Origin: Rhodovibrionaceae bacterium
Lineage (GTDB): Bacteria > Pseudomonadota > Alphaproteobacteria > Kiloniellales > DSM-21159
Assembly (NCBI GenBank): GCA_028279885.1
Contig: JANQMX010000090.1
Location: forward strand, 1 to 64,000
Direction of reading: 5' to 3'
Length of the DNA: 64,000 bases
The position numbers and the translations under genes are program-made. Position 1 is the stretch's first letter; the number at the start of each line of letters is the position of its first letter. Under the pieces are notes generated by a model, which was not told the DNA's origin, searched no databases, and was given only the letters and a program-made list of their open reading frames with translations. This document shows, piece by piece, positions 8,731 through 17,630 of this stretch.

Positions 8731-10230
8731 TTATTGTCCCTGACCCAGCGAGTAGCCGGGTTCGCCGTCGAAGGTGTAGAGCTGCTCGGTCTTGACGAAA
8801 TCGACGCCGGCACCGGTCAGCTGGCGCAAAATGTCCAGCACCATGGCCTTGTTGAACTGCTTGCCTTCCCGAGCCAGGAAGCGGCAGCGCCAGTGGTCGG
8901 TGGTGAAGGTTTCCGGCAATCCGCCGGGCCAGATCTTGACGCCGCGGTTGGTGATCATGGCCAGCTCGACCAACTCGCTCTCGGCGGTCTTCATTTCCCG
9001 CGCCAGCTCTTCGACCGGAGCGGTCGAGTGGACGAAGACGTCCATGCCGACCAGCTCCTTTTTGGCCGGCGTACGCGGGGTCGCCTCCGGCACGGCGAAG
9101 GGCTTGCTGTTCTGGTCGTAGACGGCGGCGGCCAGCCGTTGCGGCGTCTCGCCCAGGCGGCTGATGACCGCGTCGGCGAAGTCGCGCGTACCGAGTTTCT
9201 CCTTGGAGACGCCGTCCTTGTAGATGTCGTAGGTGTGCAGGCCGTCCTCGATCGTCTTGAGCCAAGCGTTGTGCACGCGCTCGGCCACGTCGCGCTGGCC
9301 GAGGTGCGCCATCATCATCACGCCGGCGAGCAAGAGGCCGGAGGGGTTAGCCATATCCTGGCCCGCGCGGCGCGGGGCCGATCCGTGAATGGCTTCGAAC
9401 ATGGCGCATTGCGCGCCGATGTTGGCGGAGGGTGCGAGGCCGACGGAGCCCGCGATCTGGGCTGCAACGTCGCTCAGCACATCGCCGTAGAGATTGGGCA
9501 TGACGACGACATCGAAGGCTTCCGGCGTGTCGGCCAGCTTGGCGGCGCCGATGTCGATGATCCAGTGCTCGTTCTCGATATCCGGGTACTCCGCAGCGAC
9601 CTCGTCGAAGACCTTGTGAAACAGGCCGTCGGTCAGCTTCATGATGTTGTCTTTGGTGAAGCAGGTGACCTTCTTGCGGCCGTGCGCCCGCGCATACTCG
9701 AAGGCGTAGCGCACGATCTTCTCGCTGCCGGGCCGCGAGATCAGCTTCAGGCACTGATAGACATCATCGGTCTGCCGGTGCTCGATGCCGGCGTAGAGAT
9801 CCTCTTCGTTCTCGCGCACCACCACCACGTCCATGATCGGGTGCTTGGTGGCGATGAAGGGATCGTAGGAGACGCAGGGGCGGATGTTGGCAAAAAGCCC
9901 CAAGCTCTTGCGCACCGTGACATTTAGGCTCTTGTAGCCGCCGCCTTGCGGCGTGGTGATCGGCGCTTTGTAGAACACCTTGGTGCGGCGCAGGCTGTCC
10001 CAGGACTCGGGTGCAATCCCGGCGGTGTTGCCGGAGCGATAGAGCTGCTCGCCGATCTCGATGGGTTCGATCGCGATGTTGGCGCCGCCCGCGATCAGGA
10101 CCTTCAGGCTGGCCTTCATGATCTCGGGGCCGATGCCGTCGCCGAAGGCAACCGTGACCGGCGTCGCTGAGCCGTCGTTCGCCTTGCCGATGTAGTCGTC
10201 TATGTCGATCAGTTTGGCTTCGACATTCAT
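8731..10230 (-). CDS. icd: isocitrate dehydrogenase, alphaproteobacterial type
   Basis: This 499-residue cytosolic TCA-cycle enzyme converts isocitrate to 2-oxoglutarate. Residues 20-350 form the isopropylmalate/isocitrate dehydrogenase core: FGDGIGPEI, the substrate-binding Arg and Asp residues in ANIRPC and VVVRENEEDLYAG, the Mg-binding Asp run in MPNLYGDVLSDVAAQ, and the nucleotide loop EAIHGSAP. The last 130-150 residues form the extra C-terminal domain seen in the alphaproteobacterial ICDH group, which explains a length well above the E. coli enzyme. The ATG at 10230 is preceded by AGGAGACC. Cofactor is likely NADP, inferred from the group. Confidence 0.95.
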   Translation of the reverse strand: MNVEAKLIDIDDYIGKANDGSATPVTVAFGDGIGPEIMKASLKVLIAGGANIAIEPIEIGEQLYRSGNTAGIAPESWDSLRRTKVFYKAPITTPQGGGYKSLNVTVRKSLGLFANIRPCVSYDPFIATKHPIMDVVVVRENEEDLYAGIEHRQTDDVYQCLKLISRPGSEKIVRYAFEYARAHGRKKVTCFTKDNIMKLTDGLFHKVFDEVAAEYPDIENEHWIIDIGAAKLADTPEAFDVVVMPNLYGDVLSDVAAQIAGSVGLAPSANIGAQCAMFEAIHGSAPRRAGQDMANPSGLLLAGVMMMAHLGQRDVAERVHNAWLKTIEDGLHTYDIYKDGVSKEKLGTRDFADAVISRLGETPQRLAAAVYDQNSKPFAVPEATPRTPAKKELVGMDVFVHSTAPVEELAREMKTAESELVELAMITNRGVKIWPGGLPETFTTDHWRCRFLAREGKQFNKAMVLDILRQLTGAGVDFVKTEQLYTFDGEPGYSLGQGQ

Positions 10231-10463
10231 ACGCCGGTCTCCTGCTAAAAATTAAGTCGCTGCAACATACGCCGCAGCGGCCAATTGTTAAAATTGATAA
10301 CGACTGTCTGGAAGATTGGGTTTCTCTATCAGAACCTAGCCGGGCTTCGCGCGTGAGGGCCCTTAGGCGGAGCGGAGCACCTTGCAGTCACCTGGCCGAA
10401 TGCGGGCTTATCGTTGTGTCGGGTTCTTGTCGAATTCGGTTCGCGACAGGCCGCCCGCACAAT

Positions 10464-11111
10464 CTAGTCAAAGCGATTGGGCGTCGTCTCGGGCCGATGA
10501 CGGGACCACACCGGTGCGGTCGCCGGCCTTTCCGCAACAGCCGCCGTGAGCCTTTCAACGCGCGGCAGGTTCTCAGGTCGCCACGCATCCTGCTGAGCCC
10601 ATCGGCTGACGACAGCAATGTATAGGTCGGTCAGACAGAAACCTGAGCGTAAGAGGTAAGGCTCCCCGGCGATTTCATTCTCGACAAGCAACCAGCGCTT
10701 ACGCCAGATGGACTGAGCGACGTCGCGCAGGCCAATCGCAGTCTCCTCGGTCGGTGAGAAGCGCTCCGGGTAATCGTTGATCTCCACGACCGGGTAGATC
10801 TCGGTCGCAACGAACAGCAACCAACGCAGCGCTTGGGCTCTTTCCGTTGCGCCCTTTGGCAAGAGTCCCGCCTCGGGATGGCGATCGTCGAGAGTCAGGA
10901 GAAGAGCAGCCGACTCCGTAAGGGTCTCACCTGAGGGCGTTAGGAGAGCGGGGACCTTGCGCTGCGGATTGACCTCAGCATAGGCCTCGTTGCGCTGGGC
11001 CTCGGTGTCCAAGTCAATTTCGCGAACCTCATAGTCTGCACCAATCTCAGCCAGCGCCATCTCCACGGCCAGAGAGCCGGACCGCCGGTTCCCATAGAGG
11101 ATATAGGTCAT
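10464..11111 (-). CDS. glutathione S-transferase family protein
   Basis: This 215-residue GST fold begins at MTYILYGNRRSGS (ATG complement 11109-11111); the frame is open upstream but without homology. The N-terminal thioredoxin-like domain carries the VNPQRKVPALLTPSGETLTES cis-Pro and glutathione-binding region. The all-helical C-terminal domain contains FCLTDLYIAVVSRW, the N-capping-box helix. Ser in NRRSGS is the likely catalytic residue. It follows a transposase remnant at its 5' side and ends 233 bp before the start of icd. The substrate is unknown. Confidence 0.88.
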   Translation of the reverse strand: MTYILYGNRRSGSLAVEMALAEIGADYEVREIDLDTEAQRNEAYAEVNPQRKVPALLTPSGETLTESAALLLTLDDRHPEAGLLPKGATERAQALRWLLFVATEIYPVVEINDYPERFSPTEETAIGLRDVAQSIWRKRWLLVENEIAGEPYLLRSGFCLTDLYIAVVSRWAQQDAWRPENLPRVERLTAAVAERPATAPVWSRHRPETTPNRFD

Positions 11112-11180
11112 GTCGAGATGCCCTTTGTTGCCCACACGCCAAAAGACCAGGCCCGGCTCACCATACTGCAGCGGGATTTT

Positions 11181-11327
11181 TCTGACAGCCGCCGACCGCA
11201 CAGCGCCATTGGCTACAGGCCACCGGCGCCTGAGACCATTCTGACCAACAACAGCAATCGGCCCTTCGCTAAAAAATGGCTCGGGGCCGATAACGACTCC
11301 TCAGACACGGAGCAGAGTATAAACTAG
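11181..11327 (+). mobile_element. IS3-family transposase C-terminal remnant
   Basis: A short plus-strand frame encodes SRRPHSAIGYRPPAPETIL, the hallmark C-terminal end of the IS3-family DDE transposase (OrfB), where RPHSxLGYRPPAPE is conserved. Only about 45 codons remain, ending at a TAG at 11325-11327. No catalytic DDE region, OrfA or terminal inverted repeat was found in the flanks, so it is a decayed relic. It lies in the 299-bp gap between a GST gene and the M24 gene. The rest of that gap shows no gene. Confidence 0.75.
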
Positions 11328-11410
11328 CCACTGTTACTAACCGCGGGGGGCAGGCCAACCGTCCTGTCTCCCTATCTCAACCGTCTGTCCTGATTGTAAG
11401 TGAGAGATGC

Positions 11411-12532
11411 ATGCCAGAACATCAGAGTCGTTTTGAAGCGTTGGAACGGAAGATCGCCGAGGCTGGGCTCGACGTTTTCCTGATCTCGACAAAGGACAGC
11501 ATCTACTACTTCACCGGCTTTCGCTACGAGCCGTTTGAACGCCCGTTCTTCATCATCGTGCGCCCGGGCGAGAAACCCGTTTTCCTGACGCCGAGACTCG
11601 AAGCGGAGAACATGGCGACCATCGCCGTGCCCCATCGTCTCGTCGAGTACATCGAATTCCCGGCTCCCGCCGGCGGACGCTACCTGGATGCCCTTCGGGA
11701 CGTCCTCCCTCAGGGCGCAAGGGTTGGGGTCGAGATGGCCATTACCGGAGAGCTTCTGGTGGCGCTGTCCGCTTGGTCTCCCCAGGTCCTGCCTCTCGTC
11801 GAAGAGCTCCGAATGGTCAAAAGCCCGGTCGAGATTGCAGCCATTCGGAGGGCGGCAAAGTACTCGGATCGAGGCCTTCAACTGGCGATGGGATTGGCCA
11901 AGATGGGCCGCACAATTGCCGAGACCGATCGCGCCAACGGCCAGCTGAGGGAAGAGATCACCCGCAATGAAGGACACCTGGATCCCTATATCTCAAGCGT
12001 CTGGCAAGGCATCTGGGCGGCCCCCTATTCCGCGCAGCCCCACCGGTTTCCCGAGCCGGGCGATACGCTGACCGAGGGACCGAATGTCGGCCTCTCCTTT
12101 CTGCGTGTGAACGGATACTCTGCCGAAACCGAACGTACTTTCTTTGTGTCTCCTCCCCGCAAACAGGACATCGAGGTGTTCAACACCATGGTCGAGGCTG
12201 GACGCATCGGGTTTGCAGCCATACGCCCGGGCGTAAGCTGTCACGACGTAGATCACCAAGTGATGCAGTTCCTCCGCGCCGAGGGCTTCGGCGACAATCT
12301 TCTGCACCGTACGGGTCACGGCATAGGCATGGGCGGGCATGAAGGTCCGTGGGTTGCCGAAGGCAGCGATCACGTTCTCGCCGAGAACATGGTGATCAGC
12401 ATCGAACCGGGGATCTACTGGCGCGGACAGGGCGGGTTTCGGCACTCCGACACGGTGCTCATCACCGCCGACGGCTACGAGCGTCTGACAGATATGCCCC
12501 ATGACATCGCCTCGATGACCCTCGACGCCTGA
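11411..12532 (+). CDS. M24 (creatinase/prolidase-like) protein with atypical metal site
   Basis: This 373-residue two-domain protein has an N-terminal creatinase-type domain (1-130) and a C-terminal pita-bread domain (140-373). The His and one Glu of the M24 metal site are kept (HRTGHGIGMGGHE and SIEPGIY). The other canonical ligands are changed: in GLSFLRVNGYSAETERT the first Asp position is Leu and the second is Glu, and the last Glu, in the usual RxEDTVLVT, is Ser (RHSDTVLIT). It may therefore bind metal differently or act without metal, as creatinase does. The neighbour downstream is a GST-like gene. Family membership is sure; activity is not. Confidence 0.85.
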   Translation: MPEHQSRFEALERKIAEAGLDVFLISTKDSIYYFTGFRYEPFERPFFIIVRPGEKPVFLTPRLEAENMATIAVPHRLVEYIEFPAPAGGRYLDALRDVLPQGARVGVEMAITGELLVALSAWSPQVLPLVEELRMVKSPVEIAAIRRAAKYSDRGLQLAMGLAKMGRTIAETDRANGQLREEITRNEGHLDPYISSVWQGIWAAPYSAQPHRFPEPGDTLTEGPNVGLSFLRVNGYSAETERTFFVSPPRKQDIEVFNTMVEAGRIGFAAIRPGVSCHDVDHQVMQFLRAEGFGDNLLHRTGHGIGMGGHEGPWVAEGSDHVLAENMVISIEPGIYWRGQGGFRHSDTVLITADGYERLTDMPHDIASMTLDA

Positions 12533-12591
12533 ACACGTCGAGCACTTGTCTTTCTTCATAGCGTTCAATGATCACTCAGGGACCGACGTCC

Positions 12592-13341
12592 ATGGCTGAC
12601 GCTGAGTACCGCCTGTACTACTGGCCCGATATCCAAGGGCGCGGCGAGTTCGTGCGCCTCGTGCTCGAAGATGCAGGCGCTCCCTATGTGGACGTTGCGA
12701 GGCTGCCCGACGAGGAAGGCGGCGGCGTGCCTGCGCTCATGGCGTGTCTCGAGCGCGACGAGGTCGGCGCACCGAACCTTGCGCCGCCGATCCTGCAGCA
12801 GGGCGATTTCTACATCAGCCAGACCGCAGCCATATGCGCCTACCTCGGCGAACGGCACGGGCTCGCCCCGGACGGAGACGCGCGGTGGCAGGCGCTCCAT
12901 CTGCAGCTCTCGATCGCCGACTTCGTGGTCGAGACCCACGACACCCATCACCCGATCGCGGGCTCGCTGTACTACGAAGAGCAGAAGGCGGAAGCGCAGC
13001 GGCGCACGTCCGTGTTTCGGGAGGAACGCCTGCCCAGGTTCCTTGGATACTGCGAGCGTGTGCTGTCGCTGAACGGGGCCGCCGACGGTCGCTGGCTCGT
13101 CGGTGCCGACTGCTCATACGCCGACTTGTCACTCTTTCAGGTGATGACAGGCGTCGAGTATGCGTTCCCAAACGCGCTCGCCGTGCTGCGCGACGGTTAT
13201 CCGCACCTCTTTGCACTCTGCGATCGCGTTCGCAAACGGCCCAACATTGCGGCTTATCTCGCATCCGAACGGCGCATAGCCTTCAACGAGCTCGGCATAT
13301 TCCGCCACTATCCGGAACTCGACACCACGGCTGTCGACTAG
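12592..13341 (+). CDS. glutathione S-transferase-like protein
   Basis: This 249-residue protein has the GST layout: thioredoxin-like domain beginning MADAEYRLYYWPDIQGRGE, with Tyr near the N-terminus as in sigma/alpha-type enzymes; APNLAPPILQQGDFYISQTA with cis-Pro and the QT/SQT glutathione contact; and a helical C-terminal domain with WLVGADCSYADLSLFQV. The ATG at 12592 was chosen because homology begins there, though the frame opens 24 bases earlier. It lies 59 bp after the M24 gene in the same direction. It is likely a cytosolic conjugating or isomerase enzyme. Confidence 0.85.
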   Translation: MADAEYRLYYWPDIQGRGEFVRLVLEDAGAPYVDVARLPDEEGGGVPALMACLERDEVGAPNLAPPILQQGDFYISQTAAICAYLGERHGLAPDGDARWQALHLQLSIADFVVETHDTHHPIAGSLYYEEQKAEAQRRTSVFREERLPRFLGYCERVLSLNGAADGRWLVGADCSYADLSLFQVMTGVEYAFPNALAVLRDGYPHLFALCDRVRKRPNIAAYLASERRIAFNELGIFRHYPELDTTAVD

Positions 13342-13393
13342 GGCCGATCTCTCGCCCTCAGGTCCATTTGGGGCATAGGCCGCCGGATCGCGC

Positions 13394-14479
13394 TCAGGCG
13401 CTGCCGAGCACCACGCAGTCGCGGGGGCGGATGCGCAGCTTGACGGCCTCGCCCTCGCGGAAGGGGTGTTCGTCGATGGTGCCGATAACCTGCAGGCGGA
13501 GGTCGCCGACCTTAACGAAGTAACGCGCGGTGACGCCGAGATAGTCCACGTCGGCCACCGTGCCGTCGAGGATGCTGTCGCCGTTGCTGCCATCCCACTC
13601 GGACGCGATGCCGATCTTTTCGGCGCGGATGACCAGCTTAACCTGCGCATGCCCGAAGTGGCCGTTCGCGCTATCGGCATTAACGTTCACGCCATCGGTC
13701 AGCTCCAGGGCCGTTGTTGCACCGTTGCTCGCCAACACCCGCGCCTCCAGCAGGTTCGAGTAGCCGAGGAAGTCGGCGACGAAGGCGGAGGCCGGGCGGT
13801 TGTAGACTTCTTCCGGCGGGCCTTGCTGCTCGGACTCGCCTTCGCTCATGACCACGACGGTGTCGGACATGGCGAGTGCCTCTTCTTGGTCGTGGGTGAC
13901 GAAGAGGGTGGTGATGTTGAGCTCACGCTGAATCTTCTTGAGCTCGACCCGCATCTCCTCGCGTAGGTTGGCGTCGAGCGCGGACAGCGGCTCGTCGAGC
14001 AGCAGAACGTCGGGCTGAATGACCACGGCGCGCGCCAGCGCGATGCGCTGCTGCTGACCGCCGGAAAGCTGGGAGGGCAGGCGGGATTCCATGCCCGGCA
14101 GGCGCACCAGTTCGAGCGCCTGCGCCACGCGGCGGCGGCTCTCCTCCTTCGGCACGTCGCGGTACTTCAGCCCGAAGGCGACGTTGTCGAAAACGCTCTT
14201 ATGCGGAAACAGGGCGTAGTTCTGAAACACCAGGCCGATGTTGCGCTTGTGGATCGGCACCTCGTTGATGCGGTTGCCGTTGACGAGGATTTCGCCGTCG
14301 CTCGGCGTCTCCAGCCCGGCAACCATGCGCAGGATGGTCGTCTTGCCGCAGCCGGAGGGGCCGAGCAGCGTGGTGAAGGAGCCGGCATCGAGCGTCAGGT
14401 CGACGCTCTTGACGGCCTGCACGCTGCCGAAAGACTTGCTGATCCGCCTGAGCTCGACCGCACCCGCGGGTCCTGCCAT
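13394..14479 (-). CDS. polyamine-type ABC transporter ATPase (PotA-like)
   Basis: This 361-residue ATPase energises the importer encoded by the next three genes upstream. It has Walker A GPSGCGKT (40-47), a Q-loop ([10 protein letters not shown]), the LSGGQQQR signature, Walker [13 protein letters not shown] and the switch His in [14 protein letters not shown]. The last 120 residues form a TOBE_2-type regulatory domain. It is the last gene of the minus-strand operon and is separated from the binding-protein gene by a strong hairpin terminator. Exact substrate (spermidine, putrescine or a related cation) is inferred from the family only. Confidence 0.93.
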   Translation of the reverse strand: MAGPAGAVELRRISKSFGSVQAVKSVDLTLDAGSFTTLLGPSGCGKTTILRMVAGLETPSDGEILVNGNRINEVPIHKRNIGLVFQNYALFPHKSVFDNVAFGLKYRDVPKEESRRRVAQALELVRLPGMESRLPSQLSGGQQQRIALARAVVIQPDVLLLDEPLSALDANLREEMRVELKKIQRELNITTLFVTHDQEEALAMSDTVVVMSEGESEQQGPPEEVYNRPASAFVADFLGYSNLLEARVLASNGATTALELTDGVNVNADSANGHFGHAQVKLVIRAEKIGIASEWDGSNGDSILDGTVADVDYLGVTARYFVKVGDLRLQVIGTIDEHPFREGEAVKLRIRPRDCVVLGSA

Positions 14480-14516
14480 TGCATCGGCCCTATTGCTGTT
14501 CCGGGAAGAGAAGAAA

Positions 14517-14540
14517 GGCCGGGGCGCTTACGCCCCGGCC
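14517..14540 (-). terminator. intrinsic terminator/attenuator inside the transporter operon
   Basis: On the minus strand a perfect 10-bp GC-rich stem (GGCCGGGGCG and its complement) with a TAAG loop is followed by TTTCTTCTCTT. It begins 17 bases after the binding-protein stop codon and lies before the ATPase start. It should end most transcripts after the binding-protein gene, giving more binding protein than ATPase. Confidence 0.85.
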
Positions 14541-14557
14541 ATACATGACGTTTAGGC

Positions 14558-15718
14558 TCAACCGCCTTTCTCGACGCGGTTCCACTTCCTCTGCCATTCG
14601 GTGCGGTTCTCCGCCCAGTAGTTGGCATCGGCGAACAGCAGGTTCTCCAGCGTGCCGGTGGGGTCGAAGGCCGGCAGGGCCTGAACTTCCGGCGGCATGT
14701 CGACCTTCGTCGGGTCGAGCGAGGGCGGATAGTTCTGCCCGATGGCGACCGCGATGGAGACTTCGGGGTCGAGCATGTAGTTGAGCAGCTCTTCGGCTTC
14801 CGGCATGGGCGAGCCCTTGGCGACGAAGAGAGTCTCCATCCAGGAGTAGGTGCCCGGCGGCTCGCTGTAGCCGATCGGGTGGCCCTGCTTCTGCACGCCG
14901 GCAACCCGGCCCGACCAGGCGTCGCACGCCAGGTATTCTTCCTTGGCCAGCAGGTCCATCAGCTCGGCGCCGGAGCCGAAGTACTTGAGGATGAGGTCGC
15001 GGTGCTCACGGACCTTGTCCCAAACGGCATCCATATCCTCGATGCCGTTCGGGTTCTGATTGCTCTGCAGCGCGGCATGCCAGATGCGGCCCTGCCAGCT
15101 GCCGTAGCCGCCGAGCTTACCCTTGAGGTCCTTGCGCAGGATGATGTTAGCGCCGTCGGCCTCCGCCTCCTCCTTGGAGATGTACTTGGTGTTGTAGGCG
15201 AAGCCGGTGTTCCCGTAGTCGAAGGGAACGGCGGAAAGGCCGTCCGGCGTGATCGCGCGGAAAGGCTCGATCAGGGCCGGCATGACCAGCTTCAGGTTCG
15301 GGATGTTGTCCTCATTGATGACGGCGCCATAGCCGGCGTCGGTCAGCGTCTTGTAGATCGTCACACCCGAAGAGAGGTGCAGGTTGTAGGTGCCTTCCGG
15401 GGAGGCCTTGATGTTGTTGAAGTGCTCCTCCTCGGAGCCGAAGGTGCCGTCGATCACGGTGATGCCGGTCGCCTGCTCATACGGCGTGAAGGCGCCCTTG
15501 CGCAGCGATTCCGAAACGATGCCGCCCCAGCCGTCGAAGCGCAGCTTCTCGACGTTGGCGTGGGCTTGACGCGCGAAACGGGTCATCACCGTGCCGCTCA
15601 CGCCGACCGCTAGGCCGGCGCAGCCGAGCAGGCTCATGAAATCCCGGCGTGGCAGGTCGCCGTTGCCGAAGCGTTCCAGCAGACGTTCGTAGCGTCTGGT
15701 CTCTGACATCTTTGCCAT
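14558..15718 (-). CDS. polyamine-type ABC substrate-binding protein
   Basis: This 386-residue periplasmic binding protein is of the spermidine/putrescine (PotD/PotF) family. The N-terminus has a Tat-like signal: twin Arg in LPRRDFMSLLG, then a hydrophobic stretch and a cut near QAHA. The mature part starts VEKLRFDGWGG and shows the family's FTPYEQATGI and VPFDYGNTGFAYNTK segments. The ATG at 15718 was chosen, although the frame is open 14 codons further. It lies between the permease genes and the ATPase gene, and the terminator after it suggests it is the most highly expressed member. Ligand identity is inferred. Confidence 0.92.
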   Translation of the reverse strand: MAKMSETRRYERLLERFGNGDLPRRDFMSLLGCAGLAVGVSGTVMTRFARQAHANVEKLRFDGWGGIVSESLRKGAFTPYEQATGITVIDGTFGSEEEHFNNIKASPEGTYNLHLSSGVTIYKTLTDAGYGAVINEDNIPNLKLVMPALIEPFRAITPDGLSAVPFDYGNTGFAYNTKYISKEEAEADGANIILRKDLKGKLGGYGSWQGRIWHAALQSNQNPNGIEDMDAVWDKVREHRDLILKYFGSGAELMDLLAKEEYLACDAWSGRVAGVQKQGHPIGYSEPPGTYSWMETLFVAKGSPMPEAEELLNYMLDPEVSIAVAIGQNYPPSLDPTKVDMPPEVQALPAFDPTGTLENLLFADANYWAENRTEWQRKWNRVEKGG

Positions 15719-15756
15719 GCTGTGCCTCACTTTCTGCTTCTGTGGCGGTTTGATTG

Positions 15757-15776
15757 GCACCCGGTTCTTCGGGTGC
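15757..15776. other. small stem-loop between permease and binding-protein genes
   Basis: GCACCCG and CGGGTGC pair perfectly around a six-base loop in the 76-bp spacer between the permease and binding-protein genes. No U-run follows on the minus strand. It may protect a processed mRNA end rather than terminate transcription. Confidence 0.35.
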
Positions 15777-15794
15777 GGGGGGCGCGGGCCGTGA

Positions 15795-16577
15795 TCATGG
15801 CTTGGCTCGCGCGAAATAGCGGGCGAGGGCTCCGGCGAGGAGCGGGATGCCCACGGTGATGACGATCATCACGGTCCCCAGCGCGTTGATCTCCGGGCTG
15901 ATCGAGTTACGCAGCATGCCGTAGATCTGCGTCGGCACCGTTTCGGTGCCCGGCGGGCGCCAGAAGATGGTCGCCGTGATGTTGTCGAAGGAGATGGTGA
16001 AGGCGAAGAGCAGGCCGGCGAAGATGGCCGGCATGAGCAGCGGGAAGGTGATGGCGAAGAAGGTCTGGATGCGGTTGGCGCCGAGGCTCAACGCCGCTTC
16101 CTCGTAGACCCGCCGGATGCCCACCAGGCGCGCTTGCACCACCAACACCACATAGGGCAGCGAGATCAGGATGTGGCCCAGCATCAGCACCGGCAGGCTG
16201 CGCGGCTGGCTGAGCCACAGCATGAAGAGCAGCAGGCCGACCCCGAGCACGGTCTCGGGAATCAAGACCGGGGCGACCAGCAGGGTGTTGATCCAGCTCT
16301 TGCCCGGGAAGTCGTAGCGCACCAGCGCGATGGAGGCGAGGATGCCGAAGGTGGTGGAGACGATGGCCGTGACGATGGCGAGCCAGAGGGAGGTTTGGAA
16401 GGCACGCACGATGGCCGCGTTGTTGAACAGCTCCTCGAACCATTTCAGGGAGAAGCCTTCGATGGGGAAGCTGCCGAATTGTGCCGAGTTGAAGGACAGC
16501 AGCACTACCACCGCAATGGGCGCAAACATGAAGAGGTAGACCAGAGTGGTGAAGGCGCGGATGCCGGCGTTACCCAT
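15795..16577 (-). CDS. polyamine-type ABC permease (PotC-like)
   Basis: This 260-residue inner-membrane subunit has six predicted helices and the binding-protein-dependent transport (EAA) loop EEAALSLGANRIQTFFAITFPLL, cited here from its core EAALSLGANRIQTF, which docks on the ATPase. N-terminal LVYLFMFAPIAVVVLLSFNS is typical of PotC. It is encoded directly after the PotB-like gene with a gap of 7 bases. Confidence 0.92.
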   Translation of the reverse strand: MGNAGIRAFTTLVYLFMFAPIAVVVLLSFNSAQFGSFPIEGFSLKWFEELFNNAAIVRAFQTSLWLAIVTAIVSTTFGILASIALVRYDFPGKSWINTLLVAPVLIPETVLGVGLLLFMLWLSQPRSLPVLMLGHILISLPYVVLVVQARLVGIRRVYEEAALSLGANRIQTFFAITFPLLMPAIFAGLLFAFTISFDNITATIFWRPPGTETVPTQIYGMLRNSISPEINALGTVMIVITVGIPLLAGALARYFARAKP

Positions 16578-16584
16578 GGCGACC

Positions 16585-17484
16585 TCAGCGGAAGGACTTG
16601 TAGACCTGCGAGAGGCCCATGATGCGGTTGTAGATCAGCACGATGGAGCCGAGCATGATCAGCATGACGCAGGACAGCGTCGCGCCCATCGGCCAGTTGA
16701 GCTCGTCCATCAGTGAATCGAAGATCAGGTTGCCGAACATGAAGTCGCGCGGTCCGCCGAGGATCTGCGGCGTCACGAAGGTGCCGGCCGAGAGCACGAA
16801 GCAGAGCAGCGAGCCGGCGGCGAGGCCGGGCAGGGACAGCGGCAGGGTGACTTCGCGAAAGGCCTGCCAGGAGGTGGCGCCGAGCGTGCGGGCGGCCGAG
16901 ACCAGGTTGCGGTCGATACCCTCCAGGCTGACGTAGATGTTGAGCACCATGTAGGGCAGCAGAAAGTGGATCATGCCCATGATCACCGCGCCCTCGGTGT
17001 AGAGCATCTTGATCGGCTCATCGATGATGCCGATCGACAACAGGGTGGCGTTGATGAAGCCTTGGTTGCCCAGCACGTGGATCCAGGAAAAGGTGCGGAT
17101 GATGAAGCTGACCCAGAAAGGCAGGATCAGCAGCAGCATCAAAAGCCACTTATGGCGGAAGGTCGTGGTGGCGATGAAGTAGGCGGGGATGTAGCCGACC
17201 ACGGCGCAAACCACGGTCGCAGTAATGGCGATACGGAAGGTCGTCCAAATCGCACCGTGGTAATAGCCGTCGGTGAAGAACTCGATCCAGTTGCCGAACT
17301 GAAAGGCCGGCTTGTCCACGCCCACGTCGACGAAGAGATAAAACGAATAAACGAAAATGATGAGCATCGGGATGACGAGCAGGAAGAACAGCGTGATCAG
17401 CGCTGGCGCCAGGAGTTGCCACGCCTTGCTTGGCACGCTCGTCTTGCCGCCGAAAGATATCGGCTGGGCCGTCGCTTCGGCCAT
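16585..17484 (-). CDS. polyamine-type ABC permease (PotB-like)
   Basis: This 299-residue inner-membrane subunit has six predicted helices, the PotB-type first periplasmic loop (WIEFFTDGYYHGAIWTTFRI) and the EAA-like loop SAARTLGATSWQAFREVTLP. It is the first gene of the minus-strand importer operon. The ATG at 17484 follows an AGGGGC site. A longer frame to 17595 adds Arg-rich sequence that does not look coding. Just upstream lie the 17595-17629 repeat, which contains a CATAAT hexamer on the minus strand, and the AT-rich island, so the operon's promoter probably lies at the island border. Confidence 0.92.
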   Translation of the reverse strand: MAEATAQPISFGGKTSVPSKAWQLLAPALITLFFLLVIPMLIIFVYSFYLFVDVGVDKPAFQFGNWIEFFTDGYYHGAIWTTFRIAITATVVCAVVGYIPAYFIATTTFRHKWLLMLLLILPFWVSFIIRTFSWIHVLGNQGFINATLLSIGIIDEPIKMLYTEGAVIMGMIHFLLPYMVLNIYVSLEGIDRNLVSAARTLGATSWQAFREVTLPLSLPGLAAGSLLCFVLSAGTFVTPQILGGPRDFMFGNLIFDSLMDELNWPMGATLSCVMLIMLGSIVLIYNRIMGLSQVYKSFR

Positions 17485-17594
17485 GCTGCCCCTGTCGCTC
17501 CGTCCGCTCATTTGACCGGAAGCGCGAGGCTCCCGACGACGGATTGCTTTGTTGTTCTTCGTGCTTTGCGCAGGCCAGTCCCCAGCCCACCGCA

Positions 17595-17629
17595 ATTATG
17601 CTAACGTCACTAATCGATCGACGTCCAGT
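17595..17629 (-). repeat. left copy of 35-bp imperfect direct repeat
   Basis: This matches 21941-21975 at 31 of 35 positions in the same orientation. It holds the palindrome TCGATCGA and, on the minus strand, TTAGCATAAT, a plausible -10 region for the importer operon downstream. It directly follows a dgcA-like fragment, just as the right copy follows intact dgcA. The 17485-17833 stretch holds only this repeat and that fragment; no complete gene was seen. Confidence 0.8.
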
Positions 17630-17630
17630 C

